IMG/VR virus record: IMGVR_UViG_3300028025_000563
Location: 1 to 58,017 of that record
Length of the DNA stretch: 58,017 nucleotides
Source: a virus
Direction: 5' to 3' (one strand)
How positions within the stretch are numbered: position 1 is the first letter of the stretch; every line of letters begins with the position of its first letter. A program made the translations under genes and the position numbers. Below are positions 1 to 6,660 of the stretch, piece after piece. The notes under the pieces were generated by a model that was given only the letters and a program-made list of their open reading frames with translations, was not told the DNA's origin and did not search any database.

Positions 1-151
1 GCTTTATGTAATTAATGACTGCAATTTCTGGATAGTAGAGGAAAACAACGGCGTTAATCATGCCGCATGTGACACCTTGCAAGAGGCTATAGCGTGCGCA
101 GCCGAAACCGTCAAATTAGGTTTAGCAGATGAATTCGTTATTGACGAATAA
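1..151 (+). CDS. Partial small protein, 5' end outside window
   Basis: The frame is open from the left edge to TAA at 149-151 and gives about 49 residues, beginning LYVINDCNFWIVEENN and ending ADEFVIDE. The true start lies outside the window. The visible part is acidic and has no family I recognise. The next gene follows after 15 bases behind its own GGGAGG, so this is the upstream member of the same + strand early operon. Confidence 0.6.
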   Translation, partial: LYVINDCNFWIVEENNGVNHAACDTLQEAIACAAETVKLGLADEFVIDE

Positions 152-166
152 ACAAGGGAGGAAACA

Positions 167-325
167 ATGAGCGAAAGCGCGAGAAATTATCTTGAGAAAT
201 TCAACGGCGCAGCATGGTTAGAAAATATTAGTGATGCTGATCTAGAGACTGTAGCAGCAGCCTACTGGAAATCGTACTGGGAGAGCTTCAAAGCAGATGT
301 TAATCGTTGGAATTCAATTAAATAA
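167..325 (+). CDS. Small hypothetical early protein (52 aa)
   Basis: ATG 167 follows a strong GGGAGG Shine-Dalgarno with a 6-base spacer; stop at 323-325. The product (MSESARNYLEKFNGAAWLEN...) is 52 residues, acidic and rich in aromatic residues (AAYWKSYWESF). No known family is recognised. It sits in a row of small genes with matching ribosome-binding sites, which supports it as real despite its size. Confidence 0.65.
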   Translation: MSESARNYLEKFNGAAWLENISDADLETVAAAYWKSYWESFKADVNRWNSIK

Positions 326-336
326 TGGAGGAAACA

Positions 337-582
337 ATGAAAACACTATACGCAACCGGTCGCGATTACGGCACGCCACAGGTATTAGAGATCACCGCGC
401 CGGATAATTTGACCGATGACTTGCAACTAGTCGAAGTGCATTTTAGCGATGACGCACGCGGGATTAGCGGCACTGTAGAAATTTTAGATATACAAGCAAC
501 GCCGGAGCGGATTGGTCGCGAAGTGCTAGCAGAGTATGACGCGGGGAATTACAAAATTGTCAGCCATTTTAAAAACGCATAA
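337..582 (+). CDS. Small hypothetical early protein (81 aa)
   Basis: The start is placed at ATG 337 because GGAGG lies at 327-331 immediately upstream. An in-frame ATG at 325 overlaps the previous stop and lacks a spaced Shine-Dalgarno. The product (MKTLYATGRDYGTPQVLEI...) is acidic with alternating short strands (VLEITAP, LVEVHFSD, TVEILDI), suggesting a small beta-rich fold. Family and function are unknown. It is a likely host-takeover or accessory early protein by position only. Confidence 0.65.
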   Translation: MKTLYATGRDYGTPQVLEITAPDNLTDDLQLVEVHFSDDARGISGTVEILDIQATPERIGREVLAEYDAGNYKIVSHFKNA

Positions 583-592
583 AGAGGAAACC

Positions 593-802
593 ATGAAATT
601 AACAGCACAGATCAGCATTGCCAATAATTACGGCATCGAAACTTTTTACCCTGTAGATGAAACCGCGCAATTATTTTCTAGAATCGCCGGCACCATCACA
701 TTAACCCGCGCCACCCTCGAATTAATGGACGCGCTCGGTTATGAAATCGAGATCAAGGAAAAGACTTTCAAGACATTTAAACAACTAACCGCCAACGCTT
801 AA
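593..802 (+). CDS. Small hypothetical early protein (69 aa)
   Basis: ATG 593 is chosen because AGAGG precedes it at 582-586; an upstream in-frame ATG at 536 lies inside the previous gene and has no good ribosome-binding site. The product begins MKLTAQISIANNYGIETFYP and ends in a lysine-rich tail (EKTFKTFKQLTANA). I do not recognise a family. It is part of the tight + strand early operon. Confidence 0.65.
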   Translation: MKLTAQISIANNYGIETFYPVDETAQLFSRIAGTITLTRATLELMDALGYEIEIKEKTFKTFKQLTANA

Positions 803-814
803 GGATTAACCGCC

Positions 815-1090
815 ATGACTATAGGAATCGAAACCAAATTTTTACGCGCCACACAGAACACCGGCGCACGCGTTAAAGCATTCACTAGCAACGGGCACGC
901 CGCCGTTATTCCATTCGACTATTCACTAGACACAATAGATGCGCATTTTGCCGCCGTTATAGCACTGAAAGAAAAAAATAATCTAGATAGCTGGAACCTA
1001 GACGCCATGACATACGGCGGAACGAAGAACGGTTATTTTTTTACTTTCGCATGGTCTGAATATAAACCCAACACAATGAAAGGAAATTGA
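815..1090 (+). CDS. Small conserved phage/plasmid-type protein (91 aa)
   Basis: The product starts MTIGIETKFLRATQNTGARV and later has YGGTKNGYFFTF. The pattern T-K-[FY]-x3-T-x3-G-A-R-[VI]-K-A, followed by a GGTK-x-GY-x-F segment, resembles a small protein family common on phages and plasmids whose function is unknown. That resemblance is from memory, not from a search. It begins 12 bases after the preceding stop with an AAGGA ribosome-binding site. Confidence 0.65.
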   Translation: MTIGIETKFLRATQNTGARVKAFTSNGHAAVIPFDYSLDTIDAHFAAVIALKEKNNLDSWNLDAMTYGGTKNGYFFTFAWSEYKPNTMKGN

Positions 1091-1093
1091 ACC

Positions 1094-1507
1094 ATGACCA
1101 CATTAAACGACTATTTCACTTACACAATCGCGGCGCACTGGTTAGCCCCTATTTTTAACGCCGACTTTACCGGCTTATCAGATGAAGAGGAAAAGCAATT
1201 TTCTGATTTTATGGACACCGCCGGCAATATCGGTTTTTCTAATTTGCGCGATGCCACATGGAGCATGCCAGATGATAACGAAGAACCGCATTTTGCTAGA
1301 TGCGAAATCAGCGGATTACATTCGGATTGCTACACCATGCGCTTATATTTTACGAACGGGAACCGCGCCACACCTGATTTTCCAGTGACTGCGCACAACC
1401 ACGAAACGAATGAAACGCACGTTTTTTATAGTCTGCAGGAATTTATAGATTATTTAAACGAAAAAGATGATTGGCACACCTTTTCGACAATGGAGAAAAC
1501 AGCATGA
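1094..1507 (+). CDS. Hypothetical early protein (137 aa)
   Basis: ATG 1094 starts 3 bases after the previous stop; the product (MTTLNDYFTYTIAAHWLAP...) is strongly acidic with many Asp/Glu and aromatic residues. Its stop overlaps the next start as ATGA (1504-1507), indicating translational coupling. The central part has a GFSNLRDATWSMPDD segment and several short strands. No family is recognised. Confidence 0.7.
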   Translation: MTTLNDYFTYTIAAHWLAPIFNADFTGLSDEEEKQFSDFMDTAGNIGFSNLRDATWSMPDDNEEPHFARCEISGLHSDCYTMRLYFTNGNRATPDFPVTAHNHETNETHVFYSLQEFIDYLNEKDDWHTFSTMEKTA

Positions 1508-1848
1508 AAACATTCGACTACATACAAGACAGCGGACATGGTTGGGTAAAGGTGCCAGTCTATTTACTAACCGCGCTCAATATCGCGGACAAAGTAAGCC
1601 ACTATTCATATTATCGCGCCGGCTTTGGATATCTGGAAGAAGACTGCGACCTATGCTTATTTTTTAATGCATATCATGCGCGATACGGTATCGATCCTAA
1701 ATTACGCGACCGAATCAGCGACCGATCACGCGTGCGAAATTACGCGCAATATAACGCCGCTAAGCATACATACGCGCACTATCTAGCTAAATCAATTGAC
1801 GGCGCAGCAATCCGCATAAACGCCGCCGCCGATATAGTGGGAGCATAA
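1504..1848 (+). CDS. Conserved hypothetical phage protein (114 aa)
   Basis: The start ATG 1504 overlaps the upstream stop (ATGA). The product begins MKTFDYIQDSGHGWVKVP and has an HYSYYRAGFGYLEEDCDL segment. This combination (F-D-Y-x-Q-D-x-GHGW-x-KVP, then SHYSY and YLEEDCDL) recurs in a family of small phage and plasmid proteins of unknown role that I recall but cannot name. The remainder is a helical, Ala/Arg-rich region. A longer in-frame start at 1471 lies inside the preceding gene and is less likely. Confidence 0.7.
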   Translation: MKTFDYIQDSGHGWVKVPVYLLTALNIADKVSHYSYYRAGFGYLEEDCDLCLFFNAYHARYGIDPKLRDRISDRSRVRNYAQYNAAKHTYAHYLAKSIDGAAIRINAAADIVGA

Positions 1849-1851
1849 AAA

Positions 1852-2529
1852 GTGAAAATACATTTTATAAAGCAATCAAAAAACCGCAAAACGGGACCAA
1901 TCCCCACAACATACAGCGAGCGGGGAACTTGCCCGCCCTCATGCCCGCATTATGAGGATGATTGTTATGGAGAGGATTATTACACGCGCTTAAACTGGAA
2001 TCAGGTTCCCAAACGCGGGGACACTATCGCCGATGCATGCGCGAAAATAGCAGCACTACCAGACGGGCAACTGTGGCGCCACAATGTAGCCGGAGATCTG
2101 CCAGGACTAAAAGAGGACATAGACCCCGCCGCGCTCGGCGAAATAGTCAAAGCGAACTTTGGCAAACGGGGCTTTACTTACACGCACAAAAAATCGCCCG
2201 ATGCTATCCACTGGATCAGGCACGCGGTGCAGTGGGGTTTTACTATTAATCTAAGCGCCGATGACGCCGGTGAAGCAGACGAGTTATCCGCGCATGGCTT
2301 GCCGCTCGTTTGCATAGTGCCAATGGATACACCAGAACACACCACAACACCGGCAGGTAGACCGATCACAATTTGCCCCGCACAAACCCGCGAATATATG
2401 ACTTGTGCAGTCTGCCAGTTATGCCAGAAAGCAGACCGCCGCGCGATCATAGGATTTCGCGCGCATGGAACCAAAGCAAAACAAACAGACGCACGCGCAC
2501 GCCGCATCATTCCAATAATGAAAGGGTAA
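1852..2529 (+). CDS. Cysteine-rich conserved phage protein (225 aa), GTG start
   Basis: The start is GTG 1852, three bases after the previous stop. Two Cys clusters are seen: TCPPSCPHYEDDC near the N-terminus and CAVCQLC near residues 183-189. Between them lie WRHNVAGDLPG, GFTYTHKK, WGFTINLSADD and, near the end, GFRAHG. This order of motifs matches a protein family frequent in phages and prophages of proteobacteria, reminiscent of the GP88-type family. Its function is unknown; metal or Fe-S binding is inferred from the Cys spacing. It is the largest gene of the left-hand operon. Confidence 0.75.
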   Translation: MKIHFIKQSKNRKTGPIPTTYSERGTCPPSCPHYEDDCYGEDYYTRLNWNQVPKRGDTIADACAKIAALPDGQLWRHNVAGDLPGLKEDIDPAALGEIVKANFGKRGFTYTHKKSPDAIHWIRHAVQWGFTINLSADDAGEADELSAHGLPLVCIVPMDTPEHTTTPAGRPITICPAQTREYMTCAVCQLCQKADRRAIIGFRAHGTKAKQTDARARRIIPIMKG

Positions 2530-2533
2530 GACT

Positions 2534-2812
2534 ATGAACTATTTCAGCACAGGATCAGGAAGAATCGAATTACAGATCAAACTAGACCACGCGCACACCG
2601 GACACCATGCCGGACAATGCGACCAAGACATTGAGCACCTGCTAACCGTTGACTATATACGCGCGCAGCTTGACGCTATCCCGCCGGCATTATTGGCGGA
2701 AGAATTGCGCGAGTATGGCGCATGGAGTACAGAAGAACTTGCAGACCACGAACAAAACAAAGCCCGCATTTTATGGCTTGCATGCGGGGACATTGTCGAA
2801 GATGATTATTAA
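2534..2812 (+). CDS. Hypothetical early protein (92 aa)
   Basis: The product begins MNYFSTGSGRIELQIKLDH and contains HTGHHAGQCDQDIEHL, a His/Cys-rich stretch that could bind metal, then an acidic helical C-terminus. It starts 4 bases after the preceding stop. No family is recognised. It is the penultimate gene before the promoter region at 2936-3003. Confidence 0.6.
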   Translation: MNYFSTGSGRIELQIKLDHAHTGHHAGQCDQDIEHLLTVDYIRAQLDAIPPALLAEELREYGAWSTEELADHEQNKARILWLACGDIVEDDY

Positions 2813-2814
2813 AA

Positions 2815-2946
2815 ATGCAACAATCTTTTTTTGATGTGCTATTGGAACCGCGAGACAGTCCGCCGTTTTATATTGTCACGCTCGATAATGGTTGCCGTAT
2901 TTTTTACGGCTTACCATTACCCGATAAAAAAATTCTTGACACTTGA
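2815..2946 (+). CDS. Very small protein (43 aa)
   Basis: ATG 2815 starts 2 bases after the preceding stop and the frame closes at TGA 2944-2946. The product is MQQSFFDVLLEPRDSPPFYI followed by VTLDNGCRIFYGLPLPDKKI and LDT. It looks like a compact two-strand protein and has codon use like its upstream neighbours. The last codons overlap the -35 hexamer of a promoter, so it appears to end the first + strand operon. It is small enough that it may be a fortuitous frame. Confidence 0.5.
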   Translation: MQQSFFDVLLEPRDSPPFYIVTLDNGCRIFYGLPLPDKKILDT

Positions 2947-2965
2947 TTGAGTCAGGCTTAATAAT
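2936..2965 (+). promoter_or_regulatory. Sigma70-type promoter for the second early block
   Basis: A perfect -35 TTGACA (2936-2941) is followed by a 17-base spacer and an AT-rich -10 TAATAA/AATAAT (2959-2965). It lies at the end of one gene block and about 50 bases before ATG 3017. The spacer contains the recurring GAGTCAGGCTTA motif. Confidence 0.6.
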
Positions 2966-3003
2966 GCAATAGTTGGTTGACGTAAAATGTAATACACTAT
3001 ATA
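2964..3003 (+). promoter_or_regulatory. Second early promoter candidate with shared upstream box
   Basis: AATGCAATAGTTGG (2964-2976) is nearly identical to boxes upstream of the 12254 and 10565 operons. It is followed directly by TTGACGTA (2977-2984) and an AT-rich CTATATAG (2997-3004) that could serve as -10. Compared with the 12188-12227 copy, about 20 bases are missing between the box and TTGACGTA. Which of the two overlapping promoters is active cannot be told from sequence. Confidence 0.45.
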
Positions 3004-3016
3004 GGAGATCAGACGA

Positions 3017-3199
3017 ATGAAACAAATTGAGACGTACACGAATGAACATTACGGGATTGAGTCTCGCATATACATGACCGAGTCAGGCTTCACTGTTGCG
3101 CTGCACGACCTTGATGCCGATGAAACTTTAAATCATTACTACCGTTTCACCACGCTTGCACAAGCAATTGTGAAAGCAAAACACATAGCTAACCTTTAG
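3017..3199 (+). CDS. Small early protein (60 aa)
   Basis: First gene after the promoter region, with the conserved AGGAGATCAGACGA leader. The product (MKQIETYTNEHYGIESRIYM...) is a small acidic alpha/beta protein with a C-terminal helix (TTLAQAIVKAKHIANL). No family is recognised. The next cassette begins at its stop codon. Confidence 0.7.
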   Translation: MKQIETYTNEHYGIESRIYMTESGFTVALHDLDADETLNHYYRFTTLAQAIVKAKHIANL

Positions 3200-3211
3200 G
3201 AGATCAGACGA

Positions 3212-3403
3212 ATGAACACAAAAGAATTGATGTCAAGAGAAGAGATCATTGAAAAGTATGTTGACCATTTAGTAGATGGTATGGATTGGGAAACAATGCA
3301 GCAATTTGTAACCGAGATACTGTGGGAACAGTTAGACAAGTTAGGTGACGCAGATTTACTGAATGAGGTATCCGACTATATGCCTAATTTATTCATTGAC
3401 TAA
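3212..3403 (+). CDS. Small, very acidic early protein (63 aa)
   Basis: ATG 3212 follows the second RBS cassette. The product MNTKELMSREEIIEKYVDHL... is predicted to be nearly all helical and has a large excess of Asp/Glu. Its high charge suggests a protein-protein inhibitor or DNA-mimic type role, but that is inference from charge only. No family is recognised. Confidence 0.7.
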   Translation: MNTKELMSREEIIEKYVDHLVDGMDWETMQQFVTEILWEQLDKLGDADLLNEVSDYMPNLFID

Positions 3404-3420
3404 TAGGAGATCAGACGATC

Positions 3421-3636
3421 ATGAAATACGACATATACAGATGCACAGGCTTTTGGTTAGATGAACATCAACACAAAACCAAAGTAGATTTTATGGATGT
3501 ACTTGTAGCCAAAGGCGAGTGGGATGAGATTCATGATGCTGATGATGAGTGCATATTTTTTTATATGGACGGAGTAGAACTAAACGTAGGCGACATTATT
3601 TCAGACGGTTTTGTTATTACAGAAATTCACGAATAG
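3421..3636 (+). CDS. Small acidic early protein (71 aa)
   Basis: The third RBS cassette precedes ATG 3421, here with two extra bases before the start. The product (MKYDIYRCTGFWLDEHQHKT...) is beta-rich and acidic, with DADDECIFFYMDGVELNVGD in the middle. No family is recognised. It is flanked on both sides by cassette-bearing genes. Confidence 0.7.
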   Translation: MKYDIYRCTGFWLDEHQHKTKVDFMDVLVAKGEWDEIHDADDECIFFYMDGVELNVGDIISDGFVITEIHE

Positions 3637-3648
3637 GAGATCAGACGA

Positions 3649-3918
3649 ATGACCGACACCACTTATAACGGATGGACTAATTACGCAACATGGAGAGTAA
3701 ATCTTGAAATGTTTGATGGATGGGATGCAGACCAACTGGATGCACTCACAATGGGTGACACCTACAACTTAAAGCAGCAGCTAAAAGACTATGCAACCGA
3801 CTTGATTGAGTGTAGCGGTTCAGGGCTTGCAGTTGATTATGCACTTGCGTTTTTAAATGATGTCAACTGGTACGAAATAGCGCAGCACATGGTAAGCGAT
3901 CATGCTTTAGAAAATTAA
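3649..3918 (+). CDS. Conserved 'NGWTNYATW' family early protein (89 aa)
   Basis: Residues 6-15 read YNGWTNYATW, then RVNLEMFDG. A NGW-T-NY-x-TW-x-V opening is the hallmark of a small phage/plasmid protein family of unknown function (a DUF; I do not rely on its number). The rest is helical and acidic. The fourth RBS cassette lies directly upstream. Confidence 0.75.
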   Translation: MTDTTYNGWTNYATWRVNLEMFDGWDADQLDALTMGDTYNLKQQLKDYATDLIECSGSGLAVDYALAFLNDVNWYEIAQHMVSDHALEN

Positions 3919-3934
3919 ATAGGAGATCAGGCGA

Positions 3935-4258
3935 ATGAAAACAAATGAACTATTAGGGGCGGCACTTGATTGGGCAGTAGCAAAGTGCGAAGGCTTTAGC
4001 AATAGCTCTTGGGATGATGAGAGATTATGTTTCATTACAGAATTTGATGTTGACTTTGAGCCATCAATCAACTGGGAGCAAGGCGGCAAGATCATCGAAC
4101 GTAATCGCATCAATCTGTGGTGCGATGGATATGGTGACTGGGAAGCAAAGCAATACGGCAAGCATGAAATGTGGGCGAAAAGACCATTAGTCGCAGCAAT
4201 GCGCTGCTATGTGGCAAGCAAGCTAGGTGAAGAAGTAGATGTACCAACTTTTATTTAA
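3935..4258 (+). CDS. DUF2591 / NinX-like protein (107 aa)
   Basis: The N-terminus MKTNELLGAALDWAVAKCEG, the central INWEQGGKIIER and the C-terminal PLVAAMRCYVASKLGEEVDV are the three conserved blocks of the DUF2591 family (NinX of lambdoid phages). Its length of about 107 residues is normal. The biochemical role is unknown. It carries the fifth RBS cassette (one base changed) and sits among small uncharacterised early genes. The family call is confident; function is not. Confidence 0.88.
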   Translation: MKTNELLGAALDWAVAKCEGFSNSSWDDERLCFITEFDVDFEPSINWEQGGKIIERNRINLWCDGYGDWEAKQYGKHEMWAKRPLVAAMRCYVASKLGEEVDVPTFI

Positions 4259-4271
4259 GGAGATCAGACGA

Positions 4272-4505
4272 ATGAAGATACGAATGACAGTTGACAGAGA
4301 TGTATTTGAAGATGACAACGGACTGATTGTTAACTTTGACCAGTTCGAGCCAACGGAGGATGAGCCAACACACTTTGGCGGTTATGTTCGCATCATGCAA
4401 GACGATGAGAACAAGTGCTTCACTGTTTTTGTATTCAACGCAGCGGGTGACATATTGTCAGAGACAGATGTGCCATTCAAATTCATACCAGTAGAAGATA
4501 TTTAA
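4272..4505 (+). CDS. Small acidic early protein (77 aa)
   Basis: Start ATG 4272 is fixed by the sixth RBS cassette; an in-frame ATG at 4239 lies inside the previous gene and is rejected. The product (MKIRMTVDRDVFEDDNGLIV...) is acidic and beta-rich (YVRIMQDDENKCFTVFVFN). No family is recognised. Confidence 0.7.
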   Translation: MKIRMTVDRDVFEDDNGLIVNFDQFEPTEDEPTHFGGYVRIMQDDENKCFTVFVFNAAGDILSETDVPFKFIPVEDI

Positions 4506-4517
4506 GGAGATCAGACG

Positions 4518-4709
4518 ATGAACTTTGACGAGGTTGTAGCTTTTGTAAACTCAACATCAAAACATTTATCAATAGATAAGGATGTTGTCTTTGAGATTCT
4601 GATAACTGAAGATCAGGATTTTTCTTATCAACAACATGGCGGTAACTATACAGCAGTTATAGATGCGCAAAATATTTGGAATGATGCAAAAAGATTTTTT
4701 AAACCATAG
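4518..4709 (+). CDS. Small early protein (63 aa)
   Basis: The start at 4518 follows the seventh RBS cassette, which here runs directly into ATG. The product is MNFDEVVAFVNSTSKHLSID... and ends NIWNDAKRFFKP. It is acidic in its first half and has no recognised family. The next cassette overlaps its stop codon. Confidence 0.68.
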   Translation: MNFDEVVAFVNSTSKHLSIDKDVVFEILITEDQDFSYQQHGGNYTAVIDAQNIWNDAKRFFKP

Positions 4710-4721
4710 GAGATCAGACGG

Positions 4722-4892
4722 ATGCCTAAGTTCAGAGCAATGGCAGTTTATTACACATACTGCACAGCAATTATAGAAGCAGACAACGCAGAGCAAGCAT
4801 ACCAACTTGCGAAAGATGCAGACGGTATAGATTTTAAACCGTCTAATGAATCCTACGACTGGCACATCAACGAAGTAACGGAGATCGACTGA
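4722..4892 (+). CDS. Small early protein (56 aa)
   Basis: ATG 4722 follows the eighth RBS cassette (AGGAGATCAGACGG). The product MPKFRAMAVYYTYCTAIIEA... continues DNAEQAYQLAKDADGI. The layout, a beta strand, an I-x-A-x-[DN]-x-E-x-A turn, then a helix, resembles the protein at 5436-5642, so they may be distant relatives. The stop overlaps the next start (TGATG). Confidence 0.68.
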   Translation: MPKFRAMAVYYTYCTAIIEADNAEQAYQLAKDADGIDFKPSNESYDWHINEVTEID

Positions 4893-5074
4893 TGAAACCA
4901 AAACAATACGAAGTGCTATTCATGAATGAGAATGTGTGGACTATTGACAGTAAGCCGCACATTTTCAATTCATGGAAGGAAGCTAAAGCAGAACTAGAAG
5001 AACACTTCCAAGACATGGATGACGCAGACATGGACTACGAACCATCAGACTATCGGATAGAGGAGAAGGCATGA
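4892..5074 (+). CDS. Small acidic early protein (60 aa)
   Basis: ATG 4892 overlaps the upstream stop; GGAGATCGAC at 4880-4889 is a degenerate form of the RBS cassette. The product (MKPKQYEVLFMNENVWTIDS...) is strongly acidic in its second half (EEHFQDMDDADMDYEPSDY). Unknown function. Its stop overlaps the following start by ATGA. Confidence 0.65.
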   Translation: MKPKQYEVLFMNENVWTIDSKPHIFNSWKEAKAELEEHFQDMDDADMDYEPSDYRIEEKA

Positions 5075-5259
5075 CGGACGAACTACACTACGAATTCATA
5101 AGTCGAATTATGTCAGAGCAACTATTAAAGTTTTGTCGAGCGAATGATTTGCCATTCGAAAGTGCAGACGAATTAATATTGCGCAAAGAATTATCGAGCT
5201 ATCAATTTGGATGGTTAAATTCATACATAGCTATTTGGGATGCCTTGATAGGTGAGTGA
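5071..5259 (+). CDS. Small early protein (62 aa)
   Basis: The start overlaps the previous stop (ATGA). The product MTDELHYEFISRIMSEQLLK... is helical and mildly acidic and ends in a hydrophobic WLNSYIAIWDALIGE. No family is recognised. It lacks the RBS cassette, consistent with coupled translation. Confidence 0.62.
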   Translation: MTDELHYEFISRIMSEQLLKFCRANDLPFESADELILRKELSSYQFGWLNSYIAIWDALIGE

Positions 5260-5283
5260 GTCAGGCTTATAGGAGATCAGACG

Positions 5284-5439
5284 ATGAACGCAAAACAATT
5301 AATTGAAGAATTACAGAAACTTCCAGAAGATACCATCATGTACGTTTGGGTTCACAGCGAACGGCTTGAGGTTACAGAAGTAGACAACAGTTTTTTTGAT
5401 GATGGATACGCTGACATAAATACTCGGAGCAGACCATGA
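5284..5439 (+). CDS. Small early protein (51 aa)
   Basis: ATG 5284 follows the ninth RBS cassette, which is itself directly preceded by the GAGTCAGGCTTAT repeat. The product begins MNAKQLIEELQKLPEDTIMY. An opening M-x-x-K-[QE]-L-I-E-x-L-x-x-[LF]-P-x-D is common in short phage proteins of unknown function. The stop overlaps the next start. Confidence 0.68.
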   Translation: MNAKQLIEELQKLPEDTIMYVWVHSERLEVTEVDNSFFDDGYADINTRSRP

Positions 5440-5642
5440 GAAAATATGAATATGATGTGGACGTTACCATTACCTACACCAAGACCATCACAGTCGAAGC
5501 ACTGGATGATGAGCAAGCAGAATACTTTGCTCACCGAGATATGCGGCAGGAGTTTGGGTTAGACTGTGACATTGAGATCAGCCGAACGTGGAAGTCGGGT
5601 GTGGTTGAAGATGACCGCAGACGAAAAGACGTACACGATTAA
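5436..5642 (+). CDS. Small early protein (68 aa)
   Basis: The start overlaps the previous stop (ATGA). The product MRKYEYDVDVTITYTKTITV continues EALDDEQAEYFAHRDMRQEF. A beta hairpin followed by V-E-A-x-[DN]-x-E-x-A and a helix is a frequent layout of small phage proteins. The C-terminus is charged (EDDRRRKDVHD). Function unknown. Confidence 0.68.
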   Translation: MRKYEYDVDVTITYTKTITVEALDDEQAEYFAHRDMRQEFGLDCDIEISRTWKSGVVEDDRRRKDVHD

Positions 5643-5647
5643 GGATT

Positions 5648-5851
5648 ATGATGACAGCACCTAAGATGTTCACCATTCACTTGATTGAATCCGACTCCGG
5701 CTACGTCCATGCGATAACGGACTACACTGGAGAAGGTGAGATCGTCTTGAGACTGGGTACTGAAATACTCAATACCCTCGCTCTCATTCAACCATTCACA
5801 GAAGGGCGATTGAGTGTCGCCCATCCTGTGAGATCAGACGCGCAACATTGA
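5648..5851 (+). CDS. Last gene of early + operon, hypothetical (67 aa)
   Basis: AAGGA precedes tandem ATGs at 5648 and 5651. The product (MMTAPKMFTIHLIESDSGYV...) is beta-rich, with no recognised family. Its last 18 bases overlap the convergent 3' end of the primase-type gene, and its final codons contain the AGATCAGACG sequence of the RBS cassette. Support is weaker than for its neighbours but codon pattern and position fit a real gene. Confidence 0.55.
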   Translation: MMTAPKMFTIHLIESDSGYVHAITDYTGEGEIVLRLGTEILNTLALIQPFTEGRLSVAHPVRSDAQH

Positions 5852-6658
5852 CTGGGTCAGGCTTTGGGATGCTTTGAACATCCCCACTCTCTTCCAATAG
5901 TCATTAAAGTCCTCTCCCACTGTGTCGCTCATCCAATACTTCCATCCTATTTTCTTGGCGGTATTCTCGCCTGTCAGGCTGGCATCATTGTCAGCTATGA
6001 CTAATCCCTCATTCAATCCCTCTGCTACCTTCAGCATATTACCTGCCGAGAAGCAGACATGAATAGAGTACGGACGCTTCAGTTGCTTCATGATCAGACG
6101 AACTGACAGTGCCGTAGCGTATCCCTCGCACAGAATATTGAAACCACCACGACCGAAGGTGAACGTGGCATTACTTGTGCGCTGTCCATACAAGAACTTT
6201 TTCCCGCCATCCTCATCGATCATCTGCACACCAACAATCGAGCCATTCACCCGCATTGGGATCAGAAGAACAGGCTTACCCTCTATATACAATACGTTAC
6301 CTTGCTCTTTATCAAATCCCTTTGCTGTTAAATACGGATGTCCAGACATTCCAGAATTATTGAGCATACTTACTGCCTTCTGCTGTGCGATTTGCTGCTT
6401 TCTGCGTATCTCGTCATCAGCCTTGTGAACTGTTGCACGCAATTCTCGGTGGTTGATTGAGTCAGGCTTATCAGATTTCCAAATTGAAACCACAGTATCC
6501 ATTGCATGATTTTGTACAAACCCATGCGTACCTAGATACTTCACCGCACCATTCTTTGAACGAGGATGGTCTTCTGTTGGATATCTTTTCCACACGCCCA
6601 CTGGTGGGTAGTCATTGATGATGATGCCATGCGATCTGGCGAAGTCGATGAAGTCCAT
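5834..6658 (-). CDS. Toprim-domain primase-like protein (274 aa)
   Basis: The protein has Toprim signatures in order: a CEGYATALSV glutamate motif (E178), an acidic IADNDASLTG motif (about 221-230) and GEDFNDYW (248-255), where the last is typical of primases of the plasmid/phage Toprim class. A helical KQQIAQQKAVSM linker precedes it and KPVLLIPM...G(SI)VGVQMID marks the start of the core. No zinc finger or helicase domain is seen, so priming probably depends on the helicase two genes upstream or other partners. It ends the replication operon. Confidence 0.85.
   Translation of the reverse strand: MDFIDFARSHGIIINDYPPVGVWKRYPTEDHPRSKNGAVKYLGTHGFVQNHAMDTVVSIWKSDKPDSINHRELRATVHKADDEIRRKQQIAQQKAVSMLNNSGMSGHPYLTAKGFDKEQGNVLYIEGKPVLLIPMRVNGSIVGVQMIDEDGGKKFLYGQRTSNATFTFGRGGFNILCEGYATALSVRLIMKQLKRPYSIHVCFSAGNMLKVAEGLNEGLVIADNDASLTGENTAKKIGWKYWMSDTVGEDFNDYWKRVGMFKASQSLTQSMLRV
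5866..5884 (+). terminator. Hairpin just past the early + operon
   Basis: GGGATG (5866-5871) and CATCCC (5879-5884) form a perfect 6-bp stem with a 7-base loop, 14 bases after the last stop of the early operon. There is no T-run after it on either strand, so it is not a standard intrinsic terminator. It lies within the 3' coding end of the opposing gene and may be incidental. Confidence 0.25.
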
Positions 6659-6660
6659 GA

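Larger units (their letters stand above)
3003..5283 (+). repeat. Nine-copy ribosome-binding cassette AGGAGATCAGACGA
   Basis: The same 13-14 bases, AGGAGATCAGACG(A), stand immediately before nine start codons. Copies begin at 3003, 3198, 3405, 3635, 3921 (one change, CAGGCGA), 4258, 4505, 4708 (ends GG) and 5271. A degenerate form occurs at about 4880, and AGATCAGACG without the AGG also appears near 5830 at the end of the last gene. Conservation extends well past the Shine-Dalgarno core (AGGAG) into ATCAGACGA, which ordinary ribosome binding does not require. It points to duplicated cassettes or a shared regulatory target in the mRNA leader. Confidence 0.85.

Noticed and set aside
5866-5884. 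Standard intrinsic terminator after the early operon
   Set aside because: The hairpin is perfect but no T-run follows on either strand, so only a low-confidence hairpin is listed.
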